Shown piece after piece: positions 27,709-36,884 of a DNA stretch of 64,000 bases (positions are counted from its first letter, which is position 1; each line of letters starts with the position of its first letter). Position numbers and translations under genes: made by a program. Under the pieces are notes generated by a model. The model worked only from the letters and a program-made list of their open reading frames with translations, did no database searches and was not told the DNA's origin. This DNA is from Mycolicibacterium sp. BiH015. GTDB lineage: Bacteria; Actinomycetota; Actinomycetes; Mycobacteriales; Mycobacteriaceae. The stretch spans positions 62,001 through 126,000 of the forward strand of contig NZ_JAQGCZ010000001.1 in assembly GCF_027706845.1 (NCBI RefSeq), written 5' to 3'.

Positions 27709-29613
27709 TCATCGGCCCCTCCCCAGGACTTCGTGATCCAGCCGGTCGCGCTGTCCGTCGTGCTCGAGGCGCGTGCGCTCCTCTTGTTCCTCCCAATCGC
27801 ATTCGCGTTCGCAGCCGTCATCGAGCTCGTCATCGGCCGCCAGCAGATAGCGGTATTCGGGCACGCCCGCCAACAGCGCGGCGTGGGTTCCGACGTGGGT
27901 GATCGTGCCGTTCTGCAGCAGCGCGACCCGGTCGGCCAGAAGCACAGTCGACGCGCGGTGGGCCACCACGACGCCGGTGACGGAGTGCAGCACTCGCCTC
28001 AGCGCCTCTTCCACCACCGCCTCGGTGTGCACGTCCAGCGCGGACAGCGTGTCATCGAGCACCAGGATCTTCGGGTGCGCCAGGATCGCCCGCGCCAGCG
28101 AAAGCCGTTGCCGCTGACCGCCGGACAGACTCATCCCCTGCTCGCCGATCCGGGTGTCCAGACCGAAGGGCAGGTCGTACACGAACTGTGCGGCCGCCAC
28201 CTCGACAGCCTGCCGCAGCTCTTCGTCGGTCGCGTCGGCGTTGCCGAGCCGCAAGTTCTCTGCGACCGACATCGAGAACAAGGTCGGATCCTCGAACGCG
28301 GTCGCCACGGCCTCGCGCAACGCCTGCAGGGACAGCTCGCGGATGTCCTGGGCGTCGATGCGGATCTCGCCCTCGGTGACGTCGTAGAGCCGGGAGAGCA
28401 GGCCCACGAGCACCGATTTGCCCGAGCCCGTGGCACCGACCAGCGCCAGCGTCTCCCCAGGCTCGACGGTCACCGTGACGTGCCGCAAAGCCCACTCGTC
28501 GGGTGGCGAGTCGGGAAATCTGAACCCGACGTTCACCAGCTCGAGCCGGCCACCGCGCGGCGTCTGCTCGCGCGGTCCGTCGGTGATCTCCATGGGCGCG
28601 TCGAAGATCTCTGCGATGCGATTGGCGGCAGTGAACGATTCCTGGGTCATCGACAGCAGGAAGCCCAGCGACGCGATCGGCCACACCAGCGAGAGCATCA
28701 TCGTGATGAACGCGACGAGCGTGCCCATCGTGACGTATCCCTGTCCGGCGGCGTAGGCGCCGAAACCGAGCACGACGATCAGCGTGAGGTTGGGGATGAT
28801 CTCCAGCAGCGTCCAGAACTTGGCCGACACCGAGACCCGGCCGACCTGGGTGTCGTACAGGTCGGTCAGCTGGTCGTCGAAGCGTTCGTAGACGTAGTCC
28901 TCACGGCCGAACGATTTCACGACGCGCAACCCGAGTGCGGCCTCTTCGACGTGGGTGGCGACGTGCCCGGCCTGGTCCTGGGCGAGCCGCGAGAGCCGCG
29001 TGTACTCCTGCTGGAAGTGCAGCACCGTCAAAGTGATCGGCACGATCGAGACGAGCACGACGACGCCCAGCGGCCAGTACATCGCCAGCAGGATGACCGT
29101 GACCACGGTGATCTGCAGGACGTTGAGGATGAGAAAGGTGAGCCCGAAAGACATGAAGCGACGAATCGTGCTCAGGTCGTTCATGATTCGCGACAGCAGC
29201 TGGCCGGATTGCCAGCGGCCGTGGAAGGACATCGGCAGGATCTGCAACCGCGCGTAGAGCTGCTTGCGGATGTCTGCTTCCACGCCCATGGTCGCGCGGG
29301 CGACCAGCCAGCGGCGGATGAACCACAGCACCGCCTCGGTGATGCCGACCGCCAGTGCCGCGGACCCGACCAGCCACAGACCCTGCTGGTCCTGGTGGCG
29401 CACGGGTCCGTCGATGACGGCCTTGGTCATCAGTGGAATCGAGATCGTCGCGACCAGGCTGATCAACGCCACCGTGATCATCACTATCCATCGGCCGCGG
29501 TACGGCAGCAGATAGGGCATCATCCGCCACAGGTCGGAACTGGGTCTGACCTTCTTCGGCGGCGACCCGATGGAGGGCGCCGCACGCAGGGAGTCAGGTC
29601 GGGAGTCAGCCAC
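27709..29613 (-). CDS. ABC exporter half-transporter with degenerate Walker B
   Basis: A 634-residue exporter with six membrane helices (about residues 35-320) and one ATPase domain. Walker A is GATGSGKS and the signature LSGGQ, but Walker B reads ILVLDDTLSALD, with Asp where the catalytic Glu is expected, as in the non-catalytic site of heterodimeric exporters. A charged C-terminal tail (DDELDDGCERECDWEEQEER) follows the ATPase domain and may be regulatory. Its start overlaps the stop of the third ABC gene upstream by 8 bases, so the three genes are one operon. Confidence 0.9.
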   Translation of the reverse strand: MADSRPDSLRAAPSIGSPPKKVRPSSDLWRMMPYLLPYRGRWIVMITVALISLVATISIPLMTKAVIDGPVRHQDQQGLWLVGSAALAVGITEAVLWFIRRWLVARATMGVEADIRKQLYARLQILPMSFHGRWQSGQLLSRIMNDLSTIRRFMSFGLTFLILNVLQITVVTVILLAMYWPLGVVVLVSIVPITLTVLHFQQEYTRLSRLAQDQAGHVATHVEEAALGLRVVKSFGREDYVYERFDDQLTDLYDTQVGRVSVSAKFWTLLEIIPNLTLIVVLGFGAYAAGQGYVTMGTLVAFITMMLSLVWPIASLGFLLSMTQESFTAANRIAEIFDAPMEITDGPREQTPRGGRLELVNVGFRFPDSPPDEWALRHVTVTVEPGETLALVGATGSGKSVLVGLLSRLYDVTEGEIRIDAQDIRELSLQALREAVATAFEDPTLFSMSVAENLRLGNADATDEELRQAVEVAAAQFVYDLPFGLDTRIGEQGMSLSGGQRQRLSLARAILAHPKILVLDDTLSALDVHTEAVVEEALRRVLHSVTGVVVAHRASTVLLADRVALLQNGTITHVGTHAALLAGVPEYRYLLAADDELDDGCERECDWEEQEERTRLEHDGQRDRLDHEVLGRGR

Positions 29614-31540
29614 TTAGAACATCTTCCCATTGTGGGCAAGTGGATAACGCGTTCTCCGACTCCGCACCGAACTGGGTGCGGTACAGCTCGGCGTAGCGCC
29701 CCTGTTCTGCGAGCAGCTGGGCATGGGTGCCGCGCTCCACGATGCGCCCGCCTTCCACGACCAGGATCACGTCGGCGGCTCGTACGGTCGACAACCGGTG
29801 GGCGATGACGATCGAGGTGCGGCCCGCCAGCGCCTCGGCCAGCGCCTGCTGCACCGCGGCTTCGGACTCCGAGTCCAGCGCGGCCGTCGCCTCGTCGAGG
29901 ATCACCACCTGCGGCGAGGCCAGCAGGACACGGGCGATGGTCAAGCGCTGCCGCTGCCCGCCGGAGAGCCGGTATCCGCGTTCCCCGACAACGGTGTCCA
30001 ACCCGTCGGGCATGTCCGCGACGACATCGGCCAGCCGGGCGCGTTCCAGCGCCTCCCACAGATCCGCGTCGGTGGCGTTCGGCGCGGCCAGCAAGAGGTT
30101 GGACCGGATCGACTCGTGAAACAGATGCCCGTCCTGAGTGACCATCCCGACGGTCTCCTTGAGCGACGCGAATGTCACGTCGCGCACGTCGGCGCCGTTG
30201 AGCCGCACGGCGCCCGAGTCGGCGTCGTAGAGGCGCGCCACCAGCGCCGCGATCGTGGACTTCCCCGCTCCTGACGACCCGACGAGGGCCACCATCTGTC
30301 CGGCCTCTGCAGTGAACGAAACACCGTGCAGCACTTCGTCGCCGCCACGCTCGTCGAGTTCGGCGACATCCTCGAGCGAAGCGAGTGAGACTTGGTCGGC
30401 AGACGGATAGGAGAAGTGCACGTCGTCGAACTCGACGGTGACGGCGCCGCGCGGGACGGCGCCGCGCGGGACGGCGACGGCGCCTGGTCGCTGCCGGATC
30501 AGCGGGACCAGGTCGAGCACCTCGAAGACCCGTTCGAAACTGACCAGAGCACTGGCGATCTCGATCCGCGCGTTGGCCAGCGCGGTGAGCGGCGCGTAGA
30601 GCCGCGTCAGCAGAAGCGCCAGAGACACCACTGCGCCGGCCTGCAGGTGTCCGTCGATCGCGAGCACGCCACCCAACCCGTACACCAGTGCCAGCGCCAG
30701 CGCCGACATCAGCGTCAGCGAATTCATGAAGGTGGCCTGCAGCATCGACTTTCGGACGCCGATGTCGCGAACACGGCCGGCGCGCGTCTCGAACTCGCGG
30801 GATTCCGACCGCGTGTCGCCGAAGAGCTTCACCAGCGTCGCGCCCGGGGCCGAAAACCGTTCCGTCATCTGAATGTTCATCGTGGCGTTATGGGCGGCGG
30901 CTTCACGAGCCAGCGCGGCCATCGCCGCGCCGATGCGGCGCGCCGGAAACAGGAACACGGGCATCAACGCCAGGGACAGGACCGTGATCTGCCACGAGAT
31001 GCCGAGCATCACGATGAGCGTGAGGGTCAGCGTGACGACATTGGAGACGACCCCGGACAGCGTGTCGGAGAACGCCCGCTGAGCGCCGATCACGTCGGAG
31101 CCGAGACGGCTGACGAGCGCGCCGGTGCGGGTGCGGGTGAAGAACGCCACGGGCATGCGCTGCACATGGTCGAACACGGCGGTCCGCAGGTCGAGGATCA
31201 AACCCTCCCCGATCGTCGACGAGAGCCACCGCGTCAGCAGGGATACCGCCGCTTCGCCGAGAGCGACCGCGGGGATCACCAACGCCAGCGCGACCACGGC
31301 GCGAACCGACCCGCCTCCGGTGATCTCGTCGACCACCCGGCCCGCCAGCAGCGGCGTCGCCACCGTGAGGATCGCGCCTGCGACGCTGACCACGAGGAAA
31401 ACGGCGAGGCGGCGATGGTGCCGCTCCGAGAATCGCCAGATCCTGCGCAGCAGGCGGCGGTCGGCCAGCGAGCGCACCGTGCCGCCCCGCACCCGCAACT
31501 GCCCGTACAGGGATTGCCTTGCCGCTGCTTCCAAACTCAC
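29606..31540 (-). CDS. ABC exporter half-transporter (third of the operon)
   Basis: A 644-residue exporter. Six membrane helices lie within residues 40-320, then Walker A GSSGAGKST, signature LSGGQ, Walker B VVILDEATAALD and AHRLST. All catalytic residues are canonical, so it can act as a homodimer. Between the membrane and ATPase parts there is a small in-frame tandem duplication (PRGAVPRGAV, 30451-30480). GTG 31540 is preferred; an ATG at 31564 adds 8 residues but lies inside a perfect 22-base palindrome and has no visible ribosome binding site. First gene of a three-ABC operon. Confidence 0.87.
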   Translation of the reverse strand: MSLEAAARQSLYGQLRVRGGTVRSLADRRLLRRIWRFSERHHRRLAVFLVVSVAGAILTVATPLLAGRVVDEITGGGSVRAVVALALVIPAVALGEAAVSLLTRWLSSTIGEGLILDLRTAVFDHVQRMPVAFFTRTRTGALVSRLGSDVIGAQRAFSDTLSGVVSNVVTLTLTLIVMLGISWQITVLSLALMPVFLFPARRIGAAMAALAREAAAHNATMNIQMTERFSAPGATLVKLFGDTRSESREFETRAGRVRDIGVRKSMLQATFMNSLTLMSALALALVYGLGGVLAIDGHLQAGAVVSLALLLTRLYAPLTALANARIEIASALVSFERVFEVLDLVPLIRQRPGAVAVPRGAVPRGAVTVEFDDVHFSYPSADQVSLASLEDVAELDERGGDEVLHGVSFTAEAGQMVALVGSSGAGKSTIAALVARLYDADSGAVRLNGADVRDVTFASLKETVGMVTQDGHLFHESIRSNLLLAAPNATDADLWEALERARLADVVADMPDGLDTVVGERGYRLSGGQRQRLTIARVLLASPQVVILDEATAALDSESEAAVQQALAEALAGRTSIVIAHRLSTVRAADVILVVEGGRIVERGTHAQLLAEQGRYAELYRTQFGAESENALSTCPQWEDVLSG

Positions 31541-31553
31541 ATAATCACCGTAG

Positions 31554-31575
31554 GACCTCAACATTCGTTGAGGTC
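31554..31575. promoter_or_regulatory. Perfect inverted repeat upstream of the ABC operon, likely operator
   Basis: GACCTCAAC and GTTGAGGTC are perfect 9-base arms around a 4-base spacer. On the minus strand the repeat overlaps a TTGACC promoter-like hexamer, immediately upstream of the three-exporter operon. This is the expected layout for a repressor site. No regulator gene is adjacent, so the binding protein is unknown. Confidence 0.55.
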
Positions 31576-31587
31576 AAACGATTCCTA

Positions 31588-31618
31588 GGGCGGGACTTCG
31601 GCGTGTTCCTCGCCGCCC
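31588..31618 (-). terminator. Hairpin after the chromate transporter pair
   Basis: GGGCGG (31588-31593) pairs with CCGCCC (31613-31618) between the end of the CHR pair and the ABC operon promoter. The loop contains the recurrent TTCGGCGTG motif. Confidence 0.45.
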
Positions 31619-31636
31619 AGCGACCACAAACACAGC

Positions 31637-32185
31637 TCAGACGACGCCGATGTACCCCAGCACGGCCGCCACCGCGACCAGCCACAGCGGATTGACCTTG
31701 GTGAACACGAACAACAGCGTGCACAGGGCCGTCAGCAGATAGGACCGCCAGTCGTGGTCGGCGGCCCGGCTCATCACCAGCGCCGTCGCCATGATGAGAC
31801 CGACCGCCATCGGCGCGAGGCCCTTCTCCACGGCGGCGTGCCACGGAGCGTCGTGTGCGCGCTGCCAGAAGCGGGTGACGAAGAACGTCACGCCGGCGGC
31901 CGGCACCACCATCGCGACGATGGCGACCAACCCCCCGGCGATGGCGCCGGGAAGACCGCCGACTTCATGTCCCGCGCCATAGCCGACCAACGTCACGATC
32001 AGCACGCTGCTCGGCCCCGGCATGGTCTGCGAGATCGAGAAGATCTCGGCGAACTGCATGTTCGACAACCAGTGGTGATCGTTGACCGACCGCAGGTGCA
32101 TCTCGGGAAGCACGACGTTGCCGCCGCCGATCGACATCAGCGACAACCCGCCGAACAGCAGAGCCATCTGCAGATAGGTGTTCAC
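31637..32185 (-). CDS. Chromate transporter family half-protein (C-terminal-type partner)
   Basis: A 182-residue membrane protein of the CHR superfamily with about six hydrophobic segments. Family motifs are FGGLSLMSIGGGNVVLPEM near the start and FSISQTMPGPSSVL after it. Together with the next upstream gene it makes up a short-chain CHR pair in which the two halves of the usual 400-residue ChrA are separate proteins. The start follows the partner's stop by 4 bases. Function is probably anion (chromate or sulfate-like) efflux or uptake across the inner membrane; true chromate resistance is untested. Confidence 0.85.
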   Translation of the reverse strand: MNTYLQMALLFGGLSLMSIGGGNVVLPEMHLRSVNDHHWLSNMQFAEIFSISQTMPGPSSVLIVTLVGYGAGHEVGGLPGAIAGGLVAIVAMVVPAAGVTFFVTRFWQRAHDAPWHAAVEKGLAPMAVGLIMATALVMSRAADHDWRSYLLTALCTLLFVFTKVNPLWLVAVAAVLGYIGVV

Positions 32186-32189
32186 GCCG

Positions 32190-32765
32190 TCACTGCGCGG
32201 ACTGCTCGGAGTCCGTCCGGGTTCCGCGTGGCCACGCCCACCACAGGCACAGCGGGACCAGGATCAGCAGCGTCACGAGCAACGGCCAGCGCACGACGCC
32301 GTTGAGTAGGAACGCCGCCGCGAACAGCGCCACCGGGATCCAGCCGGTCAAGCACTGCCGGCCGGTCTTGACCACCATCGCAACTGTCAGCGCAACCGCC
32401 GCCGACGAAGCGCCCTGCAGCGCACCGTGGACACCCGGCACCTCTTTGAACGTGAAGTAGGCCCAGCCGGCGAGCAGCGTCAACGCGACGGGGACCACCA
32501 TCAGCCCCAGCACCGCGGCGAGGGCACCGGTGGCACCACGCAGCTTCGCGCCGACGAAGACCGCGATGTTGACCTGGTTGGCGCCGGGCAGGATCCGGCA
32601 CATCGTCAGCGCCGACAGGAACTCCCTGTCGTCGAGCCACCGTCTCCGTTCGACGATGATCTCGCGCGACCATGCCGACAGGCCACCGCCGAACGAGGCC
32701 AGTGCCACGTGGTTGAACGCCGCGGCGATGGACAGATGCGAGACACGCGGCGCGGGTTCATTCAT
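32190..32765 (-). CDS. Chromate transporter family half-protein (N-terminal-type partner)
   Basis: A 191-residue CHR superfamily protein. It carries the paired motifs FNHVALASFGGGLSAWSREI and CRILPGANQVNIAVFVG, then four to five hydrophobic segments. Its partner follows 4 bases after its stop. Its own start overlaps the end of the phospholipase D-like gene by 8 bases, so the three are transcribed together. Antiparallel pairing of the two halves is expected from the family. Confidence 0.85.
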   Translation of the reverse strand: MNEPAPRVSHLSIAAAFNHVALASFGGGLSAWSREIIVERRRWLDDREFLSALTMCRILPGANQVNIAVFVGAKLRGATGALAAVLGLMVVPVALTLLAGWAYFTFKEVPGVHGALQGASSAAVALTVAMVVKTGRQCLTGWIPVALFAAAFLLNGVVRWPLLVTLLILVPLCLWWAWPRGTRTDSEQSAQ

Positions 32766-33738
32766 GGACGAGTTCGGGGTCGTACGGAAAGTCCGTCTCG
32801 TCGTGTTCCTGGGGTGCCAGCGGATCGGGGGCGTAGTAGCGGCGCGAGGACTCCCAATCCTGGGTGAACGTCTCGAGGAGGCGGTCGACGATCACCGGGT
32901 CGTCGACCGTGACGCCGAGTTCGCGGCGCAGGTCGAACGCGCTGCGATCGATGTTCATCGAACCCACCAGCGCACGCTCCCGGTCGACCATGACGAGCTT
33001 GGCGTGTGCGCGCAGATTCTTCTGCTTGTGCACCTTGATCCCGAAATAGTTCAGCGTCCGCAGGGACGAGAAGGTGTCGAGCACGTCGCTGTCGCTGATG
33101 CCGTGCCGTCCACCGCAGAGAACTTTGACCTTCACGCCGCGATCCGCGGCCGCGACGATGCGGTCGAGGATCACGGCGTCGACGAACTTCGGATGCTGGA
33201 TGTCGAGGTACGTCCTGGCCGTGTCGATGAACTGCGCCATTACGACGCGCGAGTTCGAATTGCTCCACAGGAGTCCCGAATTGTTGGCAGGCACCCAGTT
33301 CCCGTGCGCCCAGTCAGCCTCGAAGACCTCGATGATCTGAGCGACCTGACTCGGGTCGGTGGTGACGACCCCGAAATCCCTGGTGCGGGTGAAGTACTTC
33401 GTGCAGAGATTGAAGGTCGCGATCATGGCCGCGGTGGTGTCGACAACCATCGACTTCTCGTGGGTCACATAGAAGGCGGGGTTGGTCCATGCGACAGACA
33501 CCCCGGCGTCCCCGAGCCGGGCGAACGTCTCGTCGTTGGCGCGCTCGCCGCCCGACTTTGCGGCGTTCAGCATGACCTTGACGTCGACGCCCGCTCGGCT
33601 GCGCTCGATCACCGCATCGATGAGCGACTCTTCGGTGAACGTGAACTGCTTGATTCGCAGGGTGTCCCGCGCCGCGGCGATGAATTCCAGCACGGGACCT
33701 ATACCGTCGTCGGGCTCGACGATCAGGTGCGGTTCCAC
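32758..33738 (-). CDS. Phospholipase D-like (HKD) family protein
   Basis: A 326-residue protein with two HKD motifs, HEKSMVVD at about residue 94 and HAKLVMVD at about residue 244, each followed by the usual downstream Asn (TFN, SMN). This is the full pair required for PLD-type catalysis through a phospho-histidine. No signal peptide or membrane helix is visible, which separates it from typical cardiolipin synthases and suggests a cytosolic or peripheral phosphodiesterase or phosphatidyltransferase. It overlaps the CHR gene and lies 32 bases after the channel gene on the same strand. The substrate is unknown. Confidence 0.85.
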   Translation of the reverse strand: MEPHLIVEPDDGIGPVLEFIAAARDTLRIKQFTFTEESLIDAVIERSRAGVDVKVMLNAAKSGGERANDETFARLGDAGVSVAWTNPAFYVTHEKSMVVDTTAAMIATFNLCTKYFTRTRDFGVVTTDPSQVAQIIEVFEADWAHGNWVPANNSGLLWSNSNSRVVMAQFIDTARTYLDIQHPKFVDAVILDRIVAAADRGVKVKVLCGGRHGISDSDVLDTFSSLRTLNYFGIKVHKQKNLRAHAKLVMVDRERALVGSMNIDRSAFDLRRELGVTVDDPVIVDRLLETFTQDWESSRRYYAPDPLAPQEHDETDFPYDPELVHE

Positions 33739-33770
33739 TCGCCGGACGCTAGCAGCCGCAGGTCACCCGG

Positions 33771-34649
33771 TCACCTGTCGTCGCGGTGCGTTTTCGCGAG
33801 CTCCTGCTCGGCATCCTCGAGGGCGGTGCGCGCGGCGCGGATCCGCGCCAGAAGGTCCCCCGTCTCGTGCTCCTCGCGATCCTTGGCCCGAGCCTCCTCC
33901 ATGGCGTTGAGGACGATGCCGATGAAGAGGTTGAAGATCAGGAAGCTGGCCAGCAGGACGTAGCTGATGAAGAACAGGATCGTCCAGTGCGACACCGTCT
34001 GCCCCATCGCCACGTTGTCCGGGAAGTTCTCCAGGGTCAGCATGACGAACATCGTCAGCATCGCCTGACCCACGTTGCCGTAGCCGCCCGGATCATGGTC
34101 GGCGAACAGCACCCAACCGACCATCCCGTAGATGAAGATCAGCACGAAGGTCGCAGCACCCAGGGAGGCGACGCCGGGGACGGATCGTCCTGCAGCGGAG
34201 ACGAGTACGCGCAGGTCGGGCAGGAACCGGATGAGCCGAACGACGCGCAACAACCGGATCAGGCGCAGCAGCATCGCGTTGGCGCGCAGCCCCGGGATGA
34301 ACGCCGCCACGACGACGAGAAAGTCGAAGACGTTCCAGCCGTCTTTGACGAACTCACGAGGTTTCTAGCCGCACGCCGTCAGCCGGATCAGCAGTTCGAC
34401 GACGTAGATGGCCAGGAAGACGTTGTAGAGCAGGTCGAATTCGCGTTCGTGCGCTCTGGCCAGATCCGCATACGTACCCATCGCGAGCACGATGGCGTTG
34501 AGGACGATGACAACGACGATCGAGAGCTCGAACGCCGGGTGTGAGATCAGTGCGCGGAAGCGGTCCGCAATCGACGGAGACGACGAATTCGGCGCCGGGT
34601 CAGGCGGTTTGACCCCGACGGCGTCCGAGGATTTGAGCTGCACTACCAC
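33771..34649 (-). pseudogene. Voltage-gated (NaChBac-like) channel interrupted by an in-frame TAG
   Basis: The whole stretch is one reading frame of 292 codons except for a TAG at codon 95 (34367-34365). Before it are helices S1 and S2 (ending VVELLIRLTACG); straight after it the frame continues with FVKDGWNVFDFLVVVAAF (S3). The arginine-rich S4 (RLIRLLRVVRLIRFL), S5, a pore loop with TLENF, S6 and a coiled-coil tail (ARTALEDAEQELA) follow. This is the single-domain voltage-gated cation channel architecture. A change of one base, such as TCG to TAG, explains the lesion. Reinitiation at ATG 34310 would give a protein without S1-S2, unlikely to work. Sequencing error is the alternative. Confidence 0.85.
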
Positions 34650-34758
34650 GTTCTAGCAAACAACGGTCCATAAATCATCATATTCGTCAATTAGTGTGCC
34701 CGAATCCGCGGGCACCGCCTCCCACGGAGGCGCGGGTTCATCGTGCAAGATTGCGTGC

Positions 34759-35460
34759 ATGGACAGTGGTCTGGGCTCACCCCGGGTGCTCGTGGTCGAC
34801 GACGATCCCGACGTCCTCGCCTCACTCGAACGGGGCCTGAGACTGTCCGGATTCGAGGTCTTCACCGCCGTCGACGGCGCCGAAGCACTGCGCAGCGCCA
34901 CCGAGACGCGACCCGACGCGATCGTCCTCGACATCAACATGCCCGTCCTGGACGGGGTGTCGGTGGTGACGGCGCTGCGCGCGATGGACAACGACGTGCC
35001 CGTCTGCGTCCTGTCAGCGCGGTCGTCCGTCGACGACCGGGTGTCAGGCCTGGAGGCCGGCGCCGACGACTACCTGGTCAAGCCGTTCGTGCTGGCCGAA
35101 CTCGTCGCGCGGGTTAAGGCGCTGCTGCGCCGACGTGGTTCGACGGCGACGTTCTCGTCGGAGACCATCACCGTCGGCCCGCTGGAAGTCGACATCCCCG
35201 GCAGGCGCGCCCGGGTCGACGGCGTGGACGTGGATTTGACCAAGCGCGAGTTCGACCTGCTGGCCGTGCTGGCCGAGCACAAGACCGCCGTGCTATCCCG
35301 GGCTCAGCTGCTCGAATTGGTGTGGGGCTACGACTTCGCCGCCGACACCAACGTCGTCGACGTCTTCATCGGCTATCTGCGGCGCAAGCTGGAGGCCAAC
35401 GGGGCGCCCCGGCTGCTGCACACGGTTCGCGGCGTGGGGTTTGTCCTCAGGCAGCAGTAG
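34759..35460 (+). CDS. prrA: Response regulator PrrA
   Basis: A 233-residue OmpR-family regulator. The receiver domain has the acidic pocket Asp14-Asp15, phospho-acceptor Asp58 ([11 protein letters not shown]), and Lys in LVKPF. The C-terminal winged helix includes [20 protein letters not shown] and [11 protein letters not shown]. It is nearly identical to M. tuberculosis PrrA (Rv0903c) as I recall it and is followed after 12 bases by its sensor kinase. PrrA is essential in M. tuberculosis and affects early intracellular growth and nitrogen and lipid responses. ATG 34759 gives a length close to the 236-residue orthologue; earlier in-frame starts would add a sequence without homology. Confidence 0.95.
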   Translation: MDSGLGSPRVLVVDDDPDVLASLERGLRLSGFEVFTAVDGAEALRSATETRPDAIVLDINMPVLDGVSVVTALRAMDNDVPVCVLSARSSVDDRVSGLEAGADDYLVKPFVLAELVARVKALLRRRGSTATFSSETITVGPLEVDIPGRRARVDGVDVDLTKREFDLLAVLAEHKTAVLSRAQLLELVWGYDFAADTNVVDVFIGYLRRKLEANGAPRLLHTVRGVGFVLRQQ

Positions 35461-35472
35461 AGGGCAGCCGTC

Positions 35473-36816
35473 TTGGTCGCGCTGTCCCGGATCTTCCGCA
35501 GAACTCCGTCGCTTCGGCAGCGGGTCGCGTTCACCAGCGCCATCGCGGGCGCGATCATCGTCCTCATCGCCGGCACCGTGGTGTGGTTCGGCATCACCGA
35601 CGCCTGGAATGAACGACTGGACCGGCGACTCGACGAGGCGGCGGGATTCGTGATCCCGTTCCTGCCGCGCGGGCTCGACGAGATTCCGCCGTCCCCCAAC
35701 GACCAGGACGTGGTGATCACCGTGCGCCGCGCCGACGGACAGGTGGCGTCGAACTCGAACGTGGTTCTGCCCGAACTGGAGCCGGGCTATGCCGACACCT
35801 ACGTCGACGGGGTGCGCTACCGGGTGCGCACAGTGGCGCTGTCCACCCCGCAGCCGATGTCGGTGGCCGTCGGAGCCACTTACGACGCGACGATCGCCGA
35901 CATCAACAATCTGCACCGGCGCGTGCTGATCATCTGCGCGCTCGCAATCGGCGCGGCGACCGTCGGCGGCTGGGTGCTGGCCGCGTTCGCGGTCCGTCCG
36001 TTCAAGAAGCTCGCGCAGCAGACCCGAGCGATCGATGCCGGTGACGAGGATCCCGACATCGACGTTCGCGGTGCCACCGAGGCCGTCGAGATCGCCGATG
36101 CCATCAAGGGACTCGTCGAGCGCGTATGGGAGGAGCAGGACCGCACCAAGGCGGCGCTGGCCTCGGCCCGCGACTTCGCTTCGGTCTCGGCGCATGAACT
36201 GCGTACGCCGCTGACCGCCATGCGCACCAACCTCGAGGTGCTTGCCACCCTCGACATGCCCGAGGAGAGCCGCACCGAGATCGTCAACGACGTGATTCGC
36301 ACCCAGTCTCGCATCGAGGCGACCCTCGGCGCGCTCGAGCGTCTCGCCCAGGGCGAGCTGTCCACCGAGGACGACCATGTGCCGGTGGACATCACCGAAC
36401 TGCTCGACCGGGCGGCGCATGACGCGATGCGGGTCTACCCCGACCTCGAGGTGTCGCTGGTGCCTGCGCCGACGGTGATCATCGTCGGGCTGCCCGCCGG
36501 ACTGCGCCTCGCTGTCGACAACGCGATCGCCAACGCCGTCAAGCACGGCGGGGCGACGCGGGTGCAGTTGTCGGCGGTCAGTTCACGCGACGGTGTCGAG
36601 ATCGCGATCGACGACGACGGAGTCGGCGTCCCCGAGGAGGAACGCAAAGTCGTGTTCGATCGGTTCTCGCGGGGCTCGACCGCGTCTCATTCGGGGTCCG
36701 GCCTCGGGCTCGCACTCGTCGCCCAGCAGGCCGAATTGCACGGTGGGACAGCGTCTTTGGAGTCCAGCCCGTTGGGCGGCGCACGTCTGCTGCTGCGCCT
36801 GCCCGGCCCCCGCTGA
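35473..36816 (+). CDS. prrB: Sensor histidine kinase PrrB
   Basis: A 447-residue membrane kinase. TM1 is near residues 20-42, the extracytoplasmic sensor spans about 43-150 (DEAAGFVIPFLPRGLDEIP) and TM2 about 153-175. A HAMP region follows, then the dimerisation domain with His241 in SAHELRTPLTA and the ATPase N-box (DNAIANAVKHGG) and G-boxes (DDDGVGVPEEE, GSGLGLAL). It phosphorylates PrrA. The start is TTG 35473, which aligns with the orthologous N-terminus (LSRIFRRTPSLR). It is co-transcribed with prrA. Confidence 0.95.
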   Translation: MVALSRIFRRTPSLRQRVAFTSAIAGAIIVLIAGTVVWFGITDAWNERLDRRLDEAAGFVIPFLPRGLDEIPPSPNDQDVVITVRRADGQVASNSNVVLPELEPGYADTYVDGVRYRVRTVALSTPQPMSVAVGATYDATIADINNLHRRVLIICALAIGAATVGGWVLAAFAVRPFKKLAQQTRAIDAGDEDPDIDVRGATEAVEIADAIKGLVERVWEEQDRTKAALASARDFASVSAHELRTPLTAMRTNLEVLATLDMPEESRTEIVNDVIRTQSRIEATLGALERLAQGELSTEDDHVPVDITELLDRAAHDAMRVYPDLEVSLVPAPTVIIVGLPAGLRLAVDNAIANAVKHGGATRVQLSAVSSRDGVEIAIDDDGVGVPEEERKVVFDRFSRGSTASHSGSGLGLALVAQQAELHGGTASLESSPLGGARLLLRLPGPR

Positions 36817-36823
36817 GCTTCGC

Positions 36824-36880
36824 CGAAGCTGCATTCCGCGCGCGTGAATCGGCGTTCGTGCCGCGTGGCATGCAGCTTCG
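36824..36880. terminator. Inverted repeat between prrB and the FKBP gene
   Basis: CGAAGCTGCAT (36824-36834) and ATGCAGCTTCG (36870-36880) are perfect 11-base arms around a 35-base spacer. They occupy nearly all of the 68-base gap between two convergent genes, the position expected for a bidirectional terminator. Confidence 0.5.
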
Positions 36881-36884
36881 CGGT

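Noticed and set aside
27346..29808. An 820-codon open frame on the plus strand
   Set aside because: It is antisense to two ABC transporter genes with complete Walker motifs; its sequence is low-complexity, rich in Arg, His and Gln, typical of the shadow frame of high-GC genes.
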